Numbered from the stretch's first letter, positions 24,874 through 33,477 are shown. The stretch: 51,308 nt of DNA from Bacteroidota bacterium (GCA_013377115.1 JACAAW010000007.1:1-51308), one strand, 5' to 3'. Numbers and translations are program-made. Notes: a model not told the origin generated them from the sequence alone.

Positions 24874-25791
24874 TTATCTAATTCTAATTTTCCTCCCAGG
24901 TTTTATTAATGTTTTTGTTGTAATCCTATTTAATTTACACAGTTTTTTAACCGTTGTTCCGTATTTCTTTGCAATTTTTGAAAGTGAATCTCCCTTTTTT
25001 ACAACATAGAATTTTGCACTTTTTAATTTTGAAATTGCATTATAATAGTTGAAACTCTTTTTTGTAATAAAGAAGGTATCAGATACCAAATCAAAATTTT
25101 TGAAATCAATTAAGTCATTGGGATTTAATGGTGCTCCTAAATATCGAACTTCGAAATGCAAGTGAGGTCCAGTTGAACGGCCAGTAGATCCACCTAATCC
25201 AATAATATCTCCTGCTTTAATAGGTTGATTAATAGTTACGAGCGGTACTGATAAATGCCCATACAGAGTTTCTAAACCATTATGATGTCTCACAACAATA
25301 ACATTACCGTAGCCTCGCCTGTCATATTTTTGAATTCTAACAACGCCATCAAAAGCACACTTAATTGTGTCTCCAATATGTAAGGCTAAATCTATTCCAT
25401 AATGAAATTGTCGCCCACGAAATCCAAAATTTGAAGTAATAAATGATTTAATAGGATGAACATAAAATTGATCAGTGCCATTTTCTAAAATTATTGAAGT
25501 GGTATCATTCTTTTTTGCAATGTCAAAATTAGGATAGCGAATCATTTTATTATCCCAATCTTTATATAAAGTATCATTTGTGAAAAAAGAGGCAAGAGAA
25601 TCTGTGAAAACAAAACCAAAATCCTCTGAAGTAAGGTTTATGCTGTCATTTAAACTTTCTAAGATTTTTGTGGTGTCTTCCTCTGCTTGAGCAAAAACAG
25701 AATTATTAATGGTAAAAACAAAAATAAAGCTTAAGATGAATAACTTTAAGCCATTTCTAAAAAGATTTTTTGTTTTACTTGATAAATTCAT
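24874..25791 (-). CDS. M23-family peptidoglycan peptidase with C-terminal LysM
   Basis: A 305-residue exported protein. The signal peptide spans about 1-35 (ending NNSVFAQ). The M23 (LytM/lysostaphin-type) zinc peptidase domain spans about 115-220, with zinc ligands in FHYGIDLALHIGD (H-x3-D) and HLHFEVRY, and GHLSVP and GSTGRSTGPH between them; all key residues are kept, so it should be an active endopeptidase rather than an activator. A LysM domain follows (YVVKKGDSLSKIAKKYG ... LIKPGRKIRI, about 258-305), binding peptidoglycan glycan chains. LysM after rather than before the peptidase is the less usual order. It cuts cross-bridges in the periplasm during wall growth or division. Confidence 0.93.
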   Translation of the reverse strand: MNLSSKTKNLFRNGLKLFILSFIFVFTINNSVFAQAEEDTTKILESLNDSINLTSEDFGFVFTDSLASFFTNDTLYKDWDNKMIRYPNFDIAKKNDTTSIILENGTDQFYVHPIKSFITSNFGFRGRQFHYGIDLALHIGDTIKCAFDGVVRIQKYDRRGYGNVIVVRHHNGLETLYGHLSVPLVTINQPIKAGDIIGLGGSTGRSTGPHLHFEVRYLGAPLNPNDLIDFKNFDLVSDTFFITKKSFNYYNAISKLKSAKFYVVKKGDSLSKIAKKYGTTVKKLCKLNRITTKTLIKPGRKIRIR

Positions 25792-25940
25792 TAATTGATT
25801 TTGTTTAAAGAAAAAGGTATTCTATTTTTTTGATAAAAGTAGCAATAAGATTATACAAATTTTTGTGTCAAATTTTATTTAATTAACAACCAATTGTAAA
25901 TAAGTTTTTATTGGAATATTCGATTCTTTTCAAAAGAGAA

Positions 25941-26711
25941 TCATTTTTTTCGCATAATTGCAATTAAAGGACCTAAATTACCTTCCAAATCTTGACGATT
26001 GGTTCCTTCAATATACATTTTAGAAATATCTCCATCTAAATATAAAGCATTTTTGCAGTCAAGAACATCTCTAAAATATTTTGCAAAACAGTAAAAAGTA
26101 ACATCTATATCAGAAATTGCAAAAACAACTTCACCTTTTGAATTGATTCCAACACCGCTTCTAATATATCTGTTTCTGGATAATGAATCCATACTAGGAT
26201 GCAATTGGTTTTCAATCACCAACATCGGTCCTGATTGGGTGGCATAAATAATAGAATCTTTCACGGTATTGAATTTGTTGGTTTCAATAACTCCGCAAGT
26301 TTTGAGTCCAACATAAAATACGCCATTAGGTTTCTTATAAAAATTTCCTCTATCAGAAGTAGTATCTAATTTTTTAAATTCTATTCCTTTTTCGATATAC
26401 AAACCAACTGGGTCATGCTCTCGATGATACATTCCGCCATTTGTAGCAAAAAGCAATTCCCTGTTGTTTTCTTCAAGGTATTTTTTTAATGCACCGATTG
26501 AAGCGAAAATGTGATTGGTGTCATCTCTCCAATACATTTCTATTTGGTGAAGTTTTGGATTTACTCTGAAAATATCACATTCAAATTTGCATTTTATTGG
26601 TTTCTTTTCGTGGTAAGTTTCACTTAAGAACTTGCCAGCATTCACATATATTAATAGAATAGAAATTATGGTAAAAATAAAATAAAGTCGATAATTCATG
26701 AAGCCTTTCAT
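25941..26711 (-). CDS. DUF2233 / phosphodiester glycosidase-like protein
   Basis: A 256-residue protein with an N-terminal signal anchor (LYFIFTIISILLIYVNAG). The rest matches the NAGPA/DUF2233 fold (YigE-like): FATNGGMYHREHDPVGLYIEKG, ATQSGPMLVIE, RSGVGINSKGEVVFAISD and NALYLDGDISKMYIEG carry the conserved Gly, Arg, Ser and Asp residues of the family, whose human member removes GlcNAc from a phosphodiester. The bacterial substrate is unknown; teichoic-like or exopolysaccharide phosphodiesters are candidates. An ATG at 26699 is an alternative start. Its start faces recQ across 107 bases, which hold the recQ promoter. Confidence 0.83.
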   Translation of the reverse strand: MKGFMNYRLYFIFTIISILLIYVNAGKFLSETYHEKKPIKCKFECDIFRVNPKLHQIEMYWRDDTNHIFASIGALKKYLEENNRELLFATNGGMYHREHDPVGLYIEKGIEFKKLDTTSDRGNFYKKPNGVFYVGLKTCGVIETNKFNTVKDSIIYATQSGPMLVIENQLHPSMDSLSRNRYIRSGVGINSKGEVVFAISDIDVTFYCFAKYFRDVLDCKNALYLDGDISKMYIEGTNRQDLEGNLGPLIAIMRKK

Positions 26712-26772
26712 TTATTGAGTCAAAAATCCTTATTTGCAAATTTATAAAAACGAATGATTTAAAATTTGCCTT

Positions 26773-26803
26773 TTTGAAAATATTAAATCATTTTGTATCT
26801 TCG
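26773..26803 (+). promoter_or_regulatory. Promoter of recQ
   Basis: TTTG (26773-26776), 19 bases, then TATCTTCG (26796-26803), one base off TAnnTTTG. The TTG start of recQ is at 26819, so the leader is very short (about 10 bases). Confidence 0.65.
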
Positions 26804-26818
26804 TTAAAAATATAGCAA

Positions 26819-28723
26819 TTGACAATACAACAAATCCTTACAAAATATTGGGGCCACAGTTCTTTCCGGCCTTTACAGGAAGATATTATTAATTCTGTTT
26901 TGTCTGGAAATGATACCCTAGCTCTTTTGCCTACAGGTGGAGGTAAATCAATTTGTTTTCAAGTTCCAGCATTGGTAATGCCAGGAATTTGCATTGTTGT
27001 TTCGCCCTTGATTGCTTTAATGAAAGATCAAGTCGAGAATTTGAAAATAAAAGGAATAAAAGCCATTGGAATTTATTCAGGAATGCATAAAAACGAAATC
27101 GATATTGCTATTGATAATTGTGTTTATGGAGATATAAAATTTCTTTATCTCTCTCCCGAAAGACTTGAAACTGATATTATCAAGACTAGAATAAAAAAAA
27201 TGAAAGTCAATCTGATAGCTGTTGACGAAGCGCATTGTATTTCTCAATGGGGTTACGATTTTAGACCACCATATTTGAAAATTGGAGATTTTAGGGAATT
27301 GCTGCCAAATGTTCCTGTTTTAGCTTTAACCGCCACTGCAACGCCACCAGTTATCAGCGATATCCAAGATAGGCTATTGTTTAAAAAGGAAAATGTTTTC
27401 AAGAAAAGTTACGAAAGAACCAATCTAACGTATGCTGTATTAAAAGAAGAAGATAAGGACAATCGTTTACTGAAATTATTGGAAAATGTTAAAGGATGCG
27501 GAATTATTTATGTTAGAAATAGAAAGAAAACCAAAGATATTGCCAGTTTTTTAATAAAAAATGGTGTTTCAGCTGATTTTTACCATGCTGGATTAGAACC
27601 AAAAGTTAGGGATGATAAGCAAAGCGCATGGATTAAAGGTCAAAAACGAATTATGGTTTCTACCAATGCATTTGGAATGGGAATCGACAAGTCTAATGTT
27701 CGTTTAGTGGTTCATGTTGATTTACCCGATAATATTGAAGCTTATTTTCAAGAAGCGGGCAGGGCAGGACGTGATGAAAATCAAGCATTTGCGATTTTGT
27801 TATACAATGATGCAGATATTATTGATTTAAAACATTCCTTCGAAAATTCATTTCCTGAGCCCCAAGAAATTAAAAATGTTTATCACGCTTTAGGAAATTA
27901 TTTCCAGTTAGCTGTTGGAAGTGGAAAAGACAATAGTTTTGATTTCGACATTATCAAATTCTCAAATAACTATAATTTTAAGCCTGTATCAGTTTATAGT
28001 TGTTTGAAATTTCTTGAGAAACAAGGATATATTTTTGCCACTGAGGCTCTCTACAATCCCACACAGATTTTCTTTTTAATGAAAAAAGAAGATTTGTACA
28101 GTTTTCAGGTTTCTCATTCTCGCTTTGATGGATTTATAAAAATACTTCTGCGCTCTTATTCTGGATTATTGACAGAATTTGTGAAAATAAATGAGAGTGA
28201 AATTGCAATGAGATCGAATTTAACCATTGAAGCTGTTACTCAATTTCTTGAAAAACTTCAAAATTTTGGAGTTATTGCTTATAAACCTCAAAAAAAATTA
28301 CCTCAAATTATTTATTCTATTGAAAGGTTAGATTCCAAAGAAATCTCAATTTCTCCAGAGCATTATGCTTTTTTGAAAGATAATGCATTGGCTAGAATGA
28401 ATTCGGTAATTAAATACGCTACTTCTTCGAATAAATGTCGCAGTCAAATTTTGCTTGGTTATTTTGGCGAAAAAAATCCCTTTCGTTGCGGAAAATGTGA
28501 TGTTTGCAAGGAGAGAAACAAAATGGAGTTAAATGAAATTGAATTTGATGCCGTTGTTGAACAAATAAAACCAATTTTAGCAAAAACGCCAATGAATTTT
28601 GATCAAGTGGTTTCAGCTGTGAAGGGAATTCCTGAAAAGCGAACCATAAAAGTGATTCAATGGTTATTAGACAATGACAAACTTTATTATGATGACACTG
28701 AAATGCTAAATTGGAAAAAATAA
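26819..28723 (+). CDS. recQ: ATP-dependent DNA helicase RecQ
   Basis: A 634-residue 3'-5' DNA helicase. Motifs in order: N-terminal motif 0 (YWGHSSFRPLQEDII), Walker A LLPTGGGKSIC (about 38-48), DEAHCISQWGYDFRP (about 135-149), ALTATAT, IIYVRNRKK, STNAFGMGIDKSNVR and QEAGRAGRDE. The zinc-binding unit (CRSQILLGYF ... FRCGKCDVCK) is near 539-563, followed by a short winged-helix tail. An HRDC domain is not evident, so this is a shorter RecQ. The start is TTG 26819; no upstream ATG in frame and the N-terminus is conserved from here. It ends on a bidirectional terminator shared with the dsrE-like gene. Confidence 0.95.
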   Translation: MTIQQILTKYWGHSSFRPLQEDIINSVLSGNDTLALLPTGGGKSICFQVPALVMPGICIVVSPLIALMKDQVENLKIKGIKAIGIYSGMHKNEIDIAIDNCVYGDIKFLYLSPERLETDIIKTRIKKMKVNLIAVDEAHCISQWGYDFRPPYLKIGDFRELLPNVPVLALTATATPPVISDIQDRLLFKKENVFKKSYERTNLTYAVLKEEDKDNRLLKLLENVKGCGIIYVRNRKKTKDIASFLIKNGVSADFYHAGLEPKVRDDKQSAWIKGQKRIMVSTNAFGMGIDKSNVRLVVHVDLPDNIEAYFQEAGRAGRDENQAFAILLYNDADIIDLKHSFENSFPEPQEIKNVYHALGNYFQLAVGSGKDNSFDFDIIKFSNNYNFKPVSVYSCLKFLEKQGYIFATEALYNPTQIFFLMKKEDLYSFQVSHSRFDGFIKILLRSYSGLLTEFVKINESEIAMRSNLTIEAVTQFLEKLQNFGVIAYKPQKKLPQIIYSIERLDSKEISISPEHYAFLKDNALARMNSVIKYATSSNKCRSQILLGYFGEKNPFRCGKCDVCKERNKMELNEIEFDAVVEQIKPILAKTPMNFDQVVSAVKGIPEKRTIKVIQWLLDNDKLYYDDTEMLNWKK

Positions 28724-28751
28724 AGCTTATCAAATTTGATAGGCTTTATTT
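28718..28751. terminator. Bidirectional terminator between recQ and the sulfur operon
   Basis: AAATAAAGC (28718-28726) pairs with GCTTTATTT (28743-28751), and the inner TATCAAATTTGATA (28728-28741) is itself a perfect palindrome. A-rich and T-rich flanks give a T-run on both strands. The recQ stop codon (28721-28723) sits inside the stem. Both convergent genes (recQ, dsrE-like) can use it. Confidence 0.8.
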
Positions 28752-28752
28752 T

Positions 28753-29256
28753 TTAAGTGAAAATAATTTGAGTTCCTTGCCCCCCAGCCATTGCGTAGAA
28801 ATCACCAACAGTAATAATAGCAGAAACATGTTCACAAAAATCTTCTTTTTTCAGTTTGAACATATCGGCAGCCAATTTACAGGCATAAATTTCGCCACCA
28901 CCGGCAACAATCATTTCTAAAAATTCATCAACTGGCGGAATGTCTAATTTCGCCATTTGGCTTTTCATCATTGCCGAAACTCCTAATTCAACTCCTGGTA
29001 AAATCCCGAGAAGACTTGGGAATGGTAAGCCACCTGGCATTCTCATTGCTGGATTTCCAATGGTTCCTGTATGAATTTTGTTCATACGATTCTTTGTAAT
29101 TGCATCAAGCCCAAAAAATGTAAAGAATACCTTTGCTTCGATACCTTCCATCACAGCGCCATTAGCCATAACAAGTGTTGCATAAACATCTTCAATAGTG
29201 CCTTTTGCGCAAATAATACAAACTTTCTTTAATGGGAATTCTTCTTTGTTTTCCAT
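28753..29256 (-). CDS. DsrE/DsrF-like sulfur-relay family protein
   Basis: A 167-residue soluble protein of the DsrE/DsrF/DsrH-like family (peroxiredoxin-type name in databases). The N-terminus carries C13-I-I-C16 in VCIICAKGTIEDVY, then MANGAVMEGIEAKVFFTFFGLDAI, which closely resembles DsrE2-type proteins; C126 in EIYACKLAADMF is at the conserved Cys of the family, with another at C141. Family members accept and pass on persulfide sulfur. It is the last gene of the operon sqr-DUF1641-dsrC-dsrE (21 bases after dsrC). No membrane segment is seen, unlike some DsrE2. Confidence 0.88.
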   Translation of the reverse strand: MENKEEFPLKKVCIICAKGTIEDVYATLVMANGAVMEGIEAKVFFTFFGLDAITKNRMNKIHTGTIGNPAMRMPGGLPFPSLLGILPGVELGVSAMMKSQMAKLDIPPVDEFLEMIVAGGGEIYACKLAADMFKLKKEDFCEHVSAIITVGDFYAMAGGQGTQIIFT

Positions 29257-29277
29257 TTTATTATGTTTTTAAGGTTT

Positions 29278-29589
29278 TTAAATACAACTAGCAGGTTTAG
29301 GTATCCCAGCAATCTTTGCTGCTTTTTTCATTGGAGCACCAGGGAATAATCCATAAAATCCTTTAATATCAATAACTCCTGATTTTCCAACCCCTCTGAT
29401 AGTCAATGCTTCACCTGCATTAAATCTAGTTCGTAAATAATTTAGAACTTCAAAATGCAAATCTGTGAGCTCTAATTCTAATTCTTTTGCAATTTCAACG
29501 GCCATTTCTTTTGTCCAAACTGTGGAATCAAGAAAATAACCTTCTTCGTTCACCTCAACGGAAATGCCAGTATAATTTTTCTGTGCCAT
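29278..29589 (-). CDS. DsrC/TusE-like sulfur-carrier protein
   Basis: A 103-residue protein of the TusE/DsrC/DsvC family. The C-terminal arm AAKIAGIPKPASCI has the penultimate Cys102 (CysA), which carries the sulfur. True DsrC has a second Cys 11 residues before it (CysB, in ...CK(V/I)AGLPKP...); here that position is Ala91. The protein therefore cannot form the intramolecular disulfide or trisulfide needed with DsrAB and should act as a TusE-like carrier. Helix-turn-helix-like core segments (ELELTDLHFEVLNYLRTRF) are typical. It lies 15 bases after DUF1641 and 21 before the dsrE-like gene. Confidence 0.9.
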   Translation of the reverse strand: MAQKNYTGISVEVNEEGYFLDSTVWTKEMAVEIAKELELELTDLHFEVLNYLRTRFNAGEALTIRGVGKSGVIDIKGFYGLFPGAPMKKAAKIAGIPKPASCI

Positions 29590-29604
29590 AATTTTATTTT
29601 TTAA

Positions 29605-30282
29605 TTATTTATTTTTAGAGTTTTTAACGATTTCATTAATTATCCTAAGTGCATAAAACAGTGCGGTTCTTACATCAGGTTTATTCATTGCACCATAAAT
29701 TTTGAACAATGATTTATTATCAAGTTTTTCGTCCATTTTTAATTCACCAATTACAGAACTCGCTTTTTCAATTCCTATTAGAATATCAGGTTTGCTTATA
29801 TTTCTGGCAATATTTGCAATAATGTCAATATTTGATGTTAAATTTTGAATGTCATGAATAGTGAAATTCTCTTTGAATTTACCCATCAGATTTAATAATT
29901 CTGAAAAGTATTCCAAATAACCTTCACTTTCTAATTCAGCCATTTTATTGATAGCGTCTAATCCAACTTGTTTAATTATTGGAGAAACGTCTTTTATCAA
30001 GTCGTTGGCACTTTCAACAGTTTCTATTATATTGTTGAACATTTCAACATTTTTTGCCAACTTAATGCCTAATCTGGTGAGAGCTTCAGTGTCTAATTCG
30101 AAACCTGCTTTATCCAAAGCAATTACAGTGTTTTTAACCGCATCTTTACTGATAATTGATAAATCATCGAATAAATCATCGTAAGATTCGCGTCTTCGCT
30201 TTTGCTCCTCCATTTGTTCAAGAACCAAATCGAGTTTTCTGTTTAGTTGCTGAATTTCCTGTTGCATTTCTATTTCATTCAT
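29605..30282 (-). CDS. DUF1641 protein
   Basis: A 225-residue soluble, mostly helical protein. The N-terminal 40 residues form a coiled coil (IQQLNRKLDLVLEQMEEQKRR). The rest (FELDTEALTRLGIKLAKNVEMFNNIIETVESANDLIKDVSPI and GAMNKPDVRTALFYALRIINEIV) is the DUF1641 pattern, a family often found next to sulfide:quinone oxidoreductase-like flavoproteins and formate dehydrogenase genes. No catalytic residue can be named. The context suggests it helps the adjacent flavoprotein, for instance at the membrane. It is 15 bases downstream of the flavoprotein gene and 15 upstream of dsrC. Confidence 0.82.
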   Translation of the reverse strand: MNEIEMQQEIQQLNRKLDLVLEQMEEQKRRRESYDDLFDDLSIISKDAVKNTVIALDKAGFELDTEALTRLGIKLAKNVEMFNNIIETVESANDLIKDVSPIIKQVGLDAINKMAELESEGYLEYFSELLNLMGKFKENFTIHDIQNLTSNIDIIANIARNISKPDILIGIEKASSVIGELKMDEKLDNKSLFKIYGAMNKPDVRTALFYALRIINEIVKNSKNK

Positions 30283-30297
30283 AGCTTCCTTTTTTTA

Positions 30298-31530
30298 TTA
30301 AGCTAATTTTTTTCCAGCCAAATCCATTTTCGAATTAATAGGCATTTCTTTTCCTTTTAGAAGAATATGCCAATATATCCAACGGAAGATAAGTTTTCCG
30401 TAGTGATTCATTCGAGTTTCTTTCAACAAACCAAATGGCCCGATTCCAGGAAAGGGAAAATGTCCAGGCAATGGTTCCGTATCATAATTAAAGTCGATAA
30501 GAGCTCCTTTTCCATGTCCAGTTTCTATATAACAATTAGAATGTCCATCAAAACTTGCAGTAAAAGGTCTGTTTTCAATTGCGCAATGTATATTTTCAAA
30601 TAAAACATCTGCAGAGAAATGAACTACTGAACCAGCTTTTGATGTAGGAATATTGCTTGCATCTCCTATTACAAAAATGTTTTCATGTTTATGCGACCGA
30701 AGTGAAAATTTATCTGTTGGAACAAAATCCATGTCATCACCTAATCCACTTCGACTGATAACCTCAGATCCTTTATGAACAGGAATGGTTATTAAACAAT
30801 CAAAAGGAACTTCTCTTTCATCATAAGAAACTATCTTTTGGTTTTCATTGTCAACTCTTTCTAGATAGAAATCAGGAATAATATTGATATTTTTTTCCTC
30901 CAATAAATTTCCTAATATTTTTGATGCTCTTGGTTTTGTAAAAGCACCACTCATTGGTGTAACATAGTGAATATTTACTTTATCTCTCATTCCACGTTCC
31001 GAAAAGAATGCATCGGCAAACATTACAAATTCCAGAGGAGCTACTGGGCATTTAATTGGCATATCAGCAATATTTAATACCAAATCGCCACCTTTCCATG
31101 TTTTGAAAAAATCGGCTAAGGCTATTGCTCCATCAATAGTATAGAAATCGAAAATCTTTTTTTGCCATAATTCACCTAACATGCCAGGTGTTTCTTCAGG
31201 GACGATTCTTGTTCCTGTTGCAATTATTAAATAATCATATTTATAAATATCGCCATTTTTCATTTTAACTGAATTCTCTTCAGCTGCAATAGAATCGATT
31301 TCTGCAAAAACAGTGTTTACACCAACTGGAATAAAATCCATTTTTGGTTTAATAACATCTTTCTTTGTATACATACCAAATGGAATAAAAAGAAATCCCG
31401 GTTGATAGTAGTGAGTTTTTTCAAAATCGATAATAGTAATTTCCCATTCTGTTCTTTCAAGCGATTTTCGAAGTTTATTTGCCATGATGGTTCCACCAGT
31501 ACCAGCACCAAGAATTAGAATTTTTTTCAT
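30298..31530 (-). CDS. Sulfide:quinone oxidoreductase-like flavoprotein
   Basis: A 410-residue FAD protein. The N-terminal Rossmann motif is ILGAGTGGTIMANKL; DYLIIATGTRIVPEETPG and NIFVIGDASNIPTSKAGS are the second and third FAD motifs. Cys161 (PIKCPVAPLEF) and Cys333 (SNCYIETG) match the paired active-site Cys of SQR enzymes, which oxidise sulfide to polysulfide/persulfide and reduce quinone; the third Cys of some SQRs, near residue 128, is absent. The C-terminus (GKLIFRWIYWHILLKG) is an amphipathic membrane-binding helix. The usual start would be ATG 31530 (MKKILILGAG); an upstream in-frame ATG at 31551 lacks support. It heads the sulfur operon. A related NADH dehydrogenase-type reaction is a weaker alternative. 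Confidence 0.88.
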   Translation of the reverse strand: MKKILILGAGTGGTIMANKLRKSLERTEWEITIIDFEKTHYYQPGFLFIPFGMYTKKDVIKPKMDFIPVGVNTVFAEIDSIAAEENSVKMKNGDIYKYDYLIIATGTRIVPEETPGMLGELWQKKIFDFYTIDGAIALADFFKTWKGGDLVLNIADMPIKCPVAPLEFVMFADAFFSERGMRDKVNIHYVTPMSGAFTKPRASKILGNLLEEKNINIIPDFYLERVDNENQKIVSYDEREVPFDCLITIPVHKGSEVISRSGLGDDMDFVPTDKFSLRSHKHENIFVIGDASNIPTSKAGSVVHFSADVLFENIHCAIENRPFTASFDGHSNCYIETGHGKGALIDFNYDTEPLPGHFPFPGIGPFGLLKETRMNHYGKLIFRWIYWHILLKGKEMPINSKMDLAGKKLA

Positions 31531-31558
31531 GTTAAATATTTTAATATTCAAAAAAACA

Positions 31559-31594
31559 AATATGTAAAACTGTCCATATTAAGAAACAAATATA
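31559..31594 (-). promoter_or_regulatory. Promoter and operator-like dyad upstream of the sulfur operon
   Basis: On the minus strand TATATTTG (31594-31587) is a perfect TAnnTTTG -7 element. Just downstream, over the expected start site, AATATG (31559-31564) and CATATT (31575-31580) form an inverted repeat with a 10-base spacer. The dyad overlaps the predicted transcription start, as a repressor operator would. No -33 element is clear. Confidence 0.42.
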
Positions 31595-31639
31595 TGTGAA
31601 ATTTTCTATTTAAAAAATCAAAAAATAGAAAAACTTGTA

Positions 31640-31647
31640 TAAATTTG
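31640..31647 (+). promoter_or_regulatory. -7 element of the lamin-tail protein gene
   Basis: TAAATTTG, a perfect TAnnTTTG, 17 bases before the proposed TTG start at 31664. No -33 TTTG at the usual distance. Confidence 0.42.
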
Positions 31648-31663
31648 TTCTGAAAATAAAATA

Positions 31664-33406
31664 TTGCTAAAAGTATTGTCAATTAAAAGAATTTCATATT
31701 GTATTGTTTTTTTGATTGTGATTTTCAATTCGAAATTATCTCACTCTCAATCTCCATTTCCATTAGTGATTAACGAGGTTATGGTAACTCCTGCAGGCGG
31801 TGTTAGTACCAATTCTTTATACGATAATGGTGCATTGACTGGTAGTGGACCAACTGATGATGCTGAATGGATTGAATTATATAACCCAAGTTCATGCGAT
31901 TCGGCAGATATTAGCTGTTTTGTATTGGCTTCTAATATGGGGGATTCCACATCAGCTAATTGGGGAACTTTTCTTTTTCCAGGAGGAACAGTCATTCCTC
32001 CTTTAGGTCACCTTGTTGTTGGAGGAAACTCATCTGCTTTTAAAGACTTTAATTTGATAAATTCAATAAATACTTCTTTTTGTCTTAGTCCTAGATGGTG
32101 GTTAAGAGATAATGCGGGTTGGATTGGAATTTATAAACAAAATGCAGAACCAGTATGTGGTGTTTATTGGACTTTGACAGGAAATGCTACAAACTTGTTT
32201 ACAGATAGTGTTTTTAATCAGGAGGTTGAAACAAATCCAATAAAATGCACTTGCTGCAGCCCAGGTTTTTTCCCACGTGCAAAAGATATTCCAAATATTG
32301 AATATGCTGGAAACGTTATTTCAGGTTCCTCTTTGAGTTTGTCAAGGAAAACTGATGGCGATCCTGTTTGGGAATTATCAAGTCCAAATGGAACTCCCGG
32401 AACATGCAATGGAGGCATAGATAGCTGCTTCCAATTTGAATCAACATTATTGTCAACAAAACCATCTTGTCCAACAGCACATGACGGAATTTTAAGTGTT
32501 AGTATCCCAAATAGTTGCAATTCTGTTTCTCCATTTGGTTATTTATGGTCGAATGGAAATACTAATTCTTCGATTTCTAATCTCTCTGCTGCAAATTATA
32601 GCCTTACAATAACTGATAAATACGGATGCAAACATATTAAAACTATCAATTTACAAAGCTATCCAGCAATTAGCTTAAATTTGAATTCGAATAGTCCTGT
32701 TTGTGAAGGTGATACATTGGATTTGTTTTCAACTATTAGTGCTGATCAATATGCCTGGACTGGCCCAAATGGATTTGTTTCAAATTTGCAAAATCCATTC
32801 ATTTTTAATATGAGTCAAATCAATTCTGGGGTTTATCATTTGGCTATTACTGATACCAATGGCTGTTTTGCAAATAAAAATATTACGATAGAAATGATAC
32901 CTAATCCATCTTGCGAATTAGGTGACAACCGAGAAATATGCAATCAGCAACAAATTGAATTAGGAAATTTAAATCAAAATTCTCATTACAATTACAATTG
33001 GTTTCCGGTTGTTGGTTCGAGCTCTGAAATAGCTTTTGATGCTTCGCTATATCAACCTTCAGCTATTACTGTTTATGCCGAAGTAAGTGTTTGTGGAAAA
33101 ACAGCGATCGACTCTGTTTTAATTGAAATATTACCCTGTGATTTAATTGTTCCAAACGTTATTACTCCAAATAATGACGCATATAATGATAATTTCGTAG
33201 TGAAAAACCTTGAATTTTATCCAAATTCCCAGTTATCGATTTTTAATCGTTGGGGGAAAATAATTTATGAGACCGATAATTATCAAAATAATTGGAATGG
33301 AGATCAACTTGCAGAAGGTGTTTATTTCTATATCCTAAGAGTTCCTGTAAAAAATCAAAAGGAAAAAGAATACCATGGAACCATTACTTTAATTGGAAGA
33401 AATTAA
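31664..33406 (+). CDS. Secreted lamin-tail-domain protein with type B T9SS sorting domain
   Basis: A 580-residue exported protein. The signal peptide ends near FNSKLSHSQ. A lamin tail domain (LTD) spans about 33-215, starting PLVINEVMVTP and carrying AEWIELYNPSS and PPLGHLVVGG, the usual WIEL.N and L.PG.yl.l strands. One SprB-like repeat (about 265-330, SCPTAHDG, YLWSNGN) and a PKD/Ig-like unit (YAWTGPNGF) follow. The C-terminal 85 residues (IVPNVITPNNDAYNDNFVV, IFNRWGKIIYE, GVYFYILRVP) are the type B sorting domain. LTDs are often found in surface proteins and nucleases; here no enzyme domain is visible. No ATG is available near the signal peptide, so the start is TTG 31664 or TTG 31676. Confidence 0.88.
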   Translation: MLKVLSIKRISYCIVFLIVIFNSKLSHSQSPFPLVINEVMVTPAGGVSTNSLYDNGALTGSGPTDDAEWIELYNPSSCDSADISCFVLASNMGDSTSANWGTFLFPGGTVIPPLGHLVVGGNSSAFKDFNLINSINTSFCLSPRWWLRDNAGWIGIYKQNAEPVCGVYWTLTGNATNLFTDSVFNQEVETNPIKCTCCSPGFFPRAKDIPNIEYAGNVISGSSLSLSRKTDGDPVWELSSPNGTPGTCNGGIDSCFQFESTLLSTKPSCPTAHDGILSVSIPNSCNSVSPFGYLWSNGNTNSSISNLSAANYSLTITDKYGCKHIKTINLQSYPAISLNLNSNSPVCEGDTLDLFSTISADQYAWTGPNGFVSNLQNPFIFNMSQINSGVYHLAITDTNGCFANKNITIEMIPNPSCELGDNREICNQQQIELGNLNQNSHYNYNWFPVVGSSSEIAFDASLYQPSAITVYAEVSVCGKTAIDSVLIEILPCDLIVPNVITPNNDAYNDNFVVKNLEFYPNSQLSIFNRWGKIIYETDNYQNNWNGDQLAEGVYFYILRVPVKNQKEKEYHGTITLIGRN

Positions 33407-33446
33407 TTCCATATTCTGCATTTCTAAAGATTCAAGAAATAAACAT

Positions 33447-33477
33447 TTTTTTTATTTGTCGGCTTTGCCTATTTTTG
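33447..33477 (+). promoter_or_regulatory. Promoter of the GT2 fusion gene
   Basis: TTTT (33447-33450), 19 bases, TATTTTTG (33470-33477): perfect -7, correct spacing. ATG at 33511. Confidence 0.55.

Noticed and set aside
25922-25942. Hairpin at the end of the DUF2233 gene as a terminator
   Set aside because: The stem has a bulge and, in the direction of the gene, no T-run follows; it may be chance.
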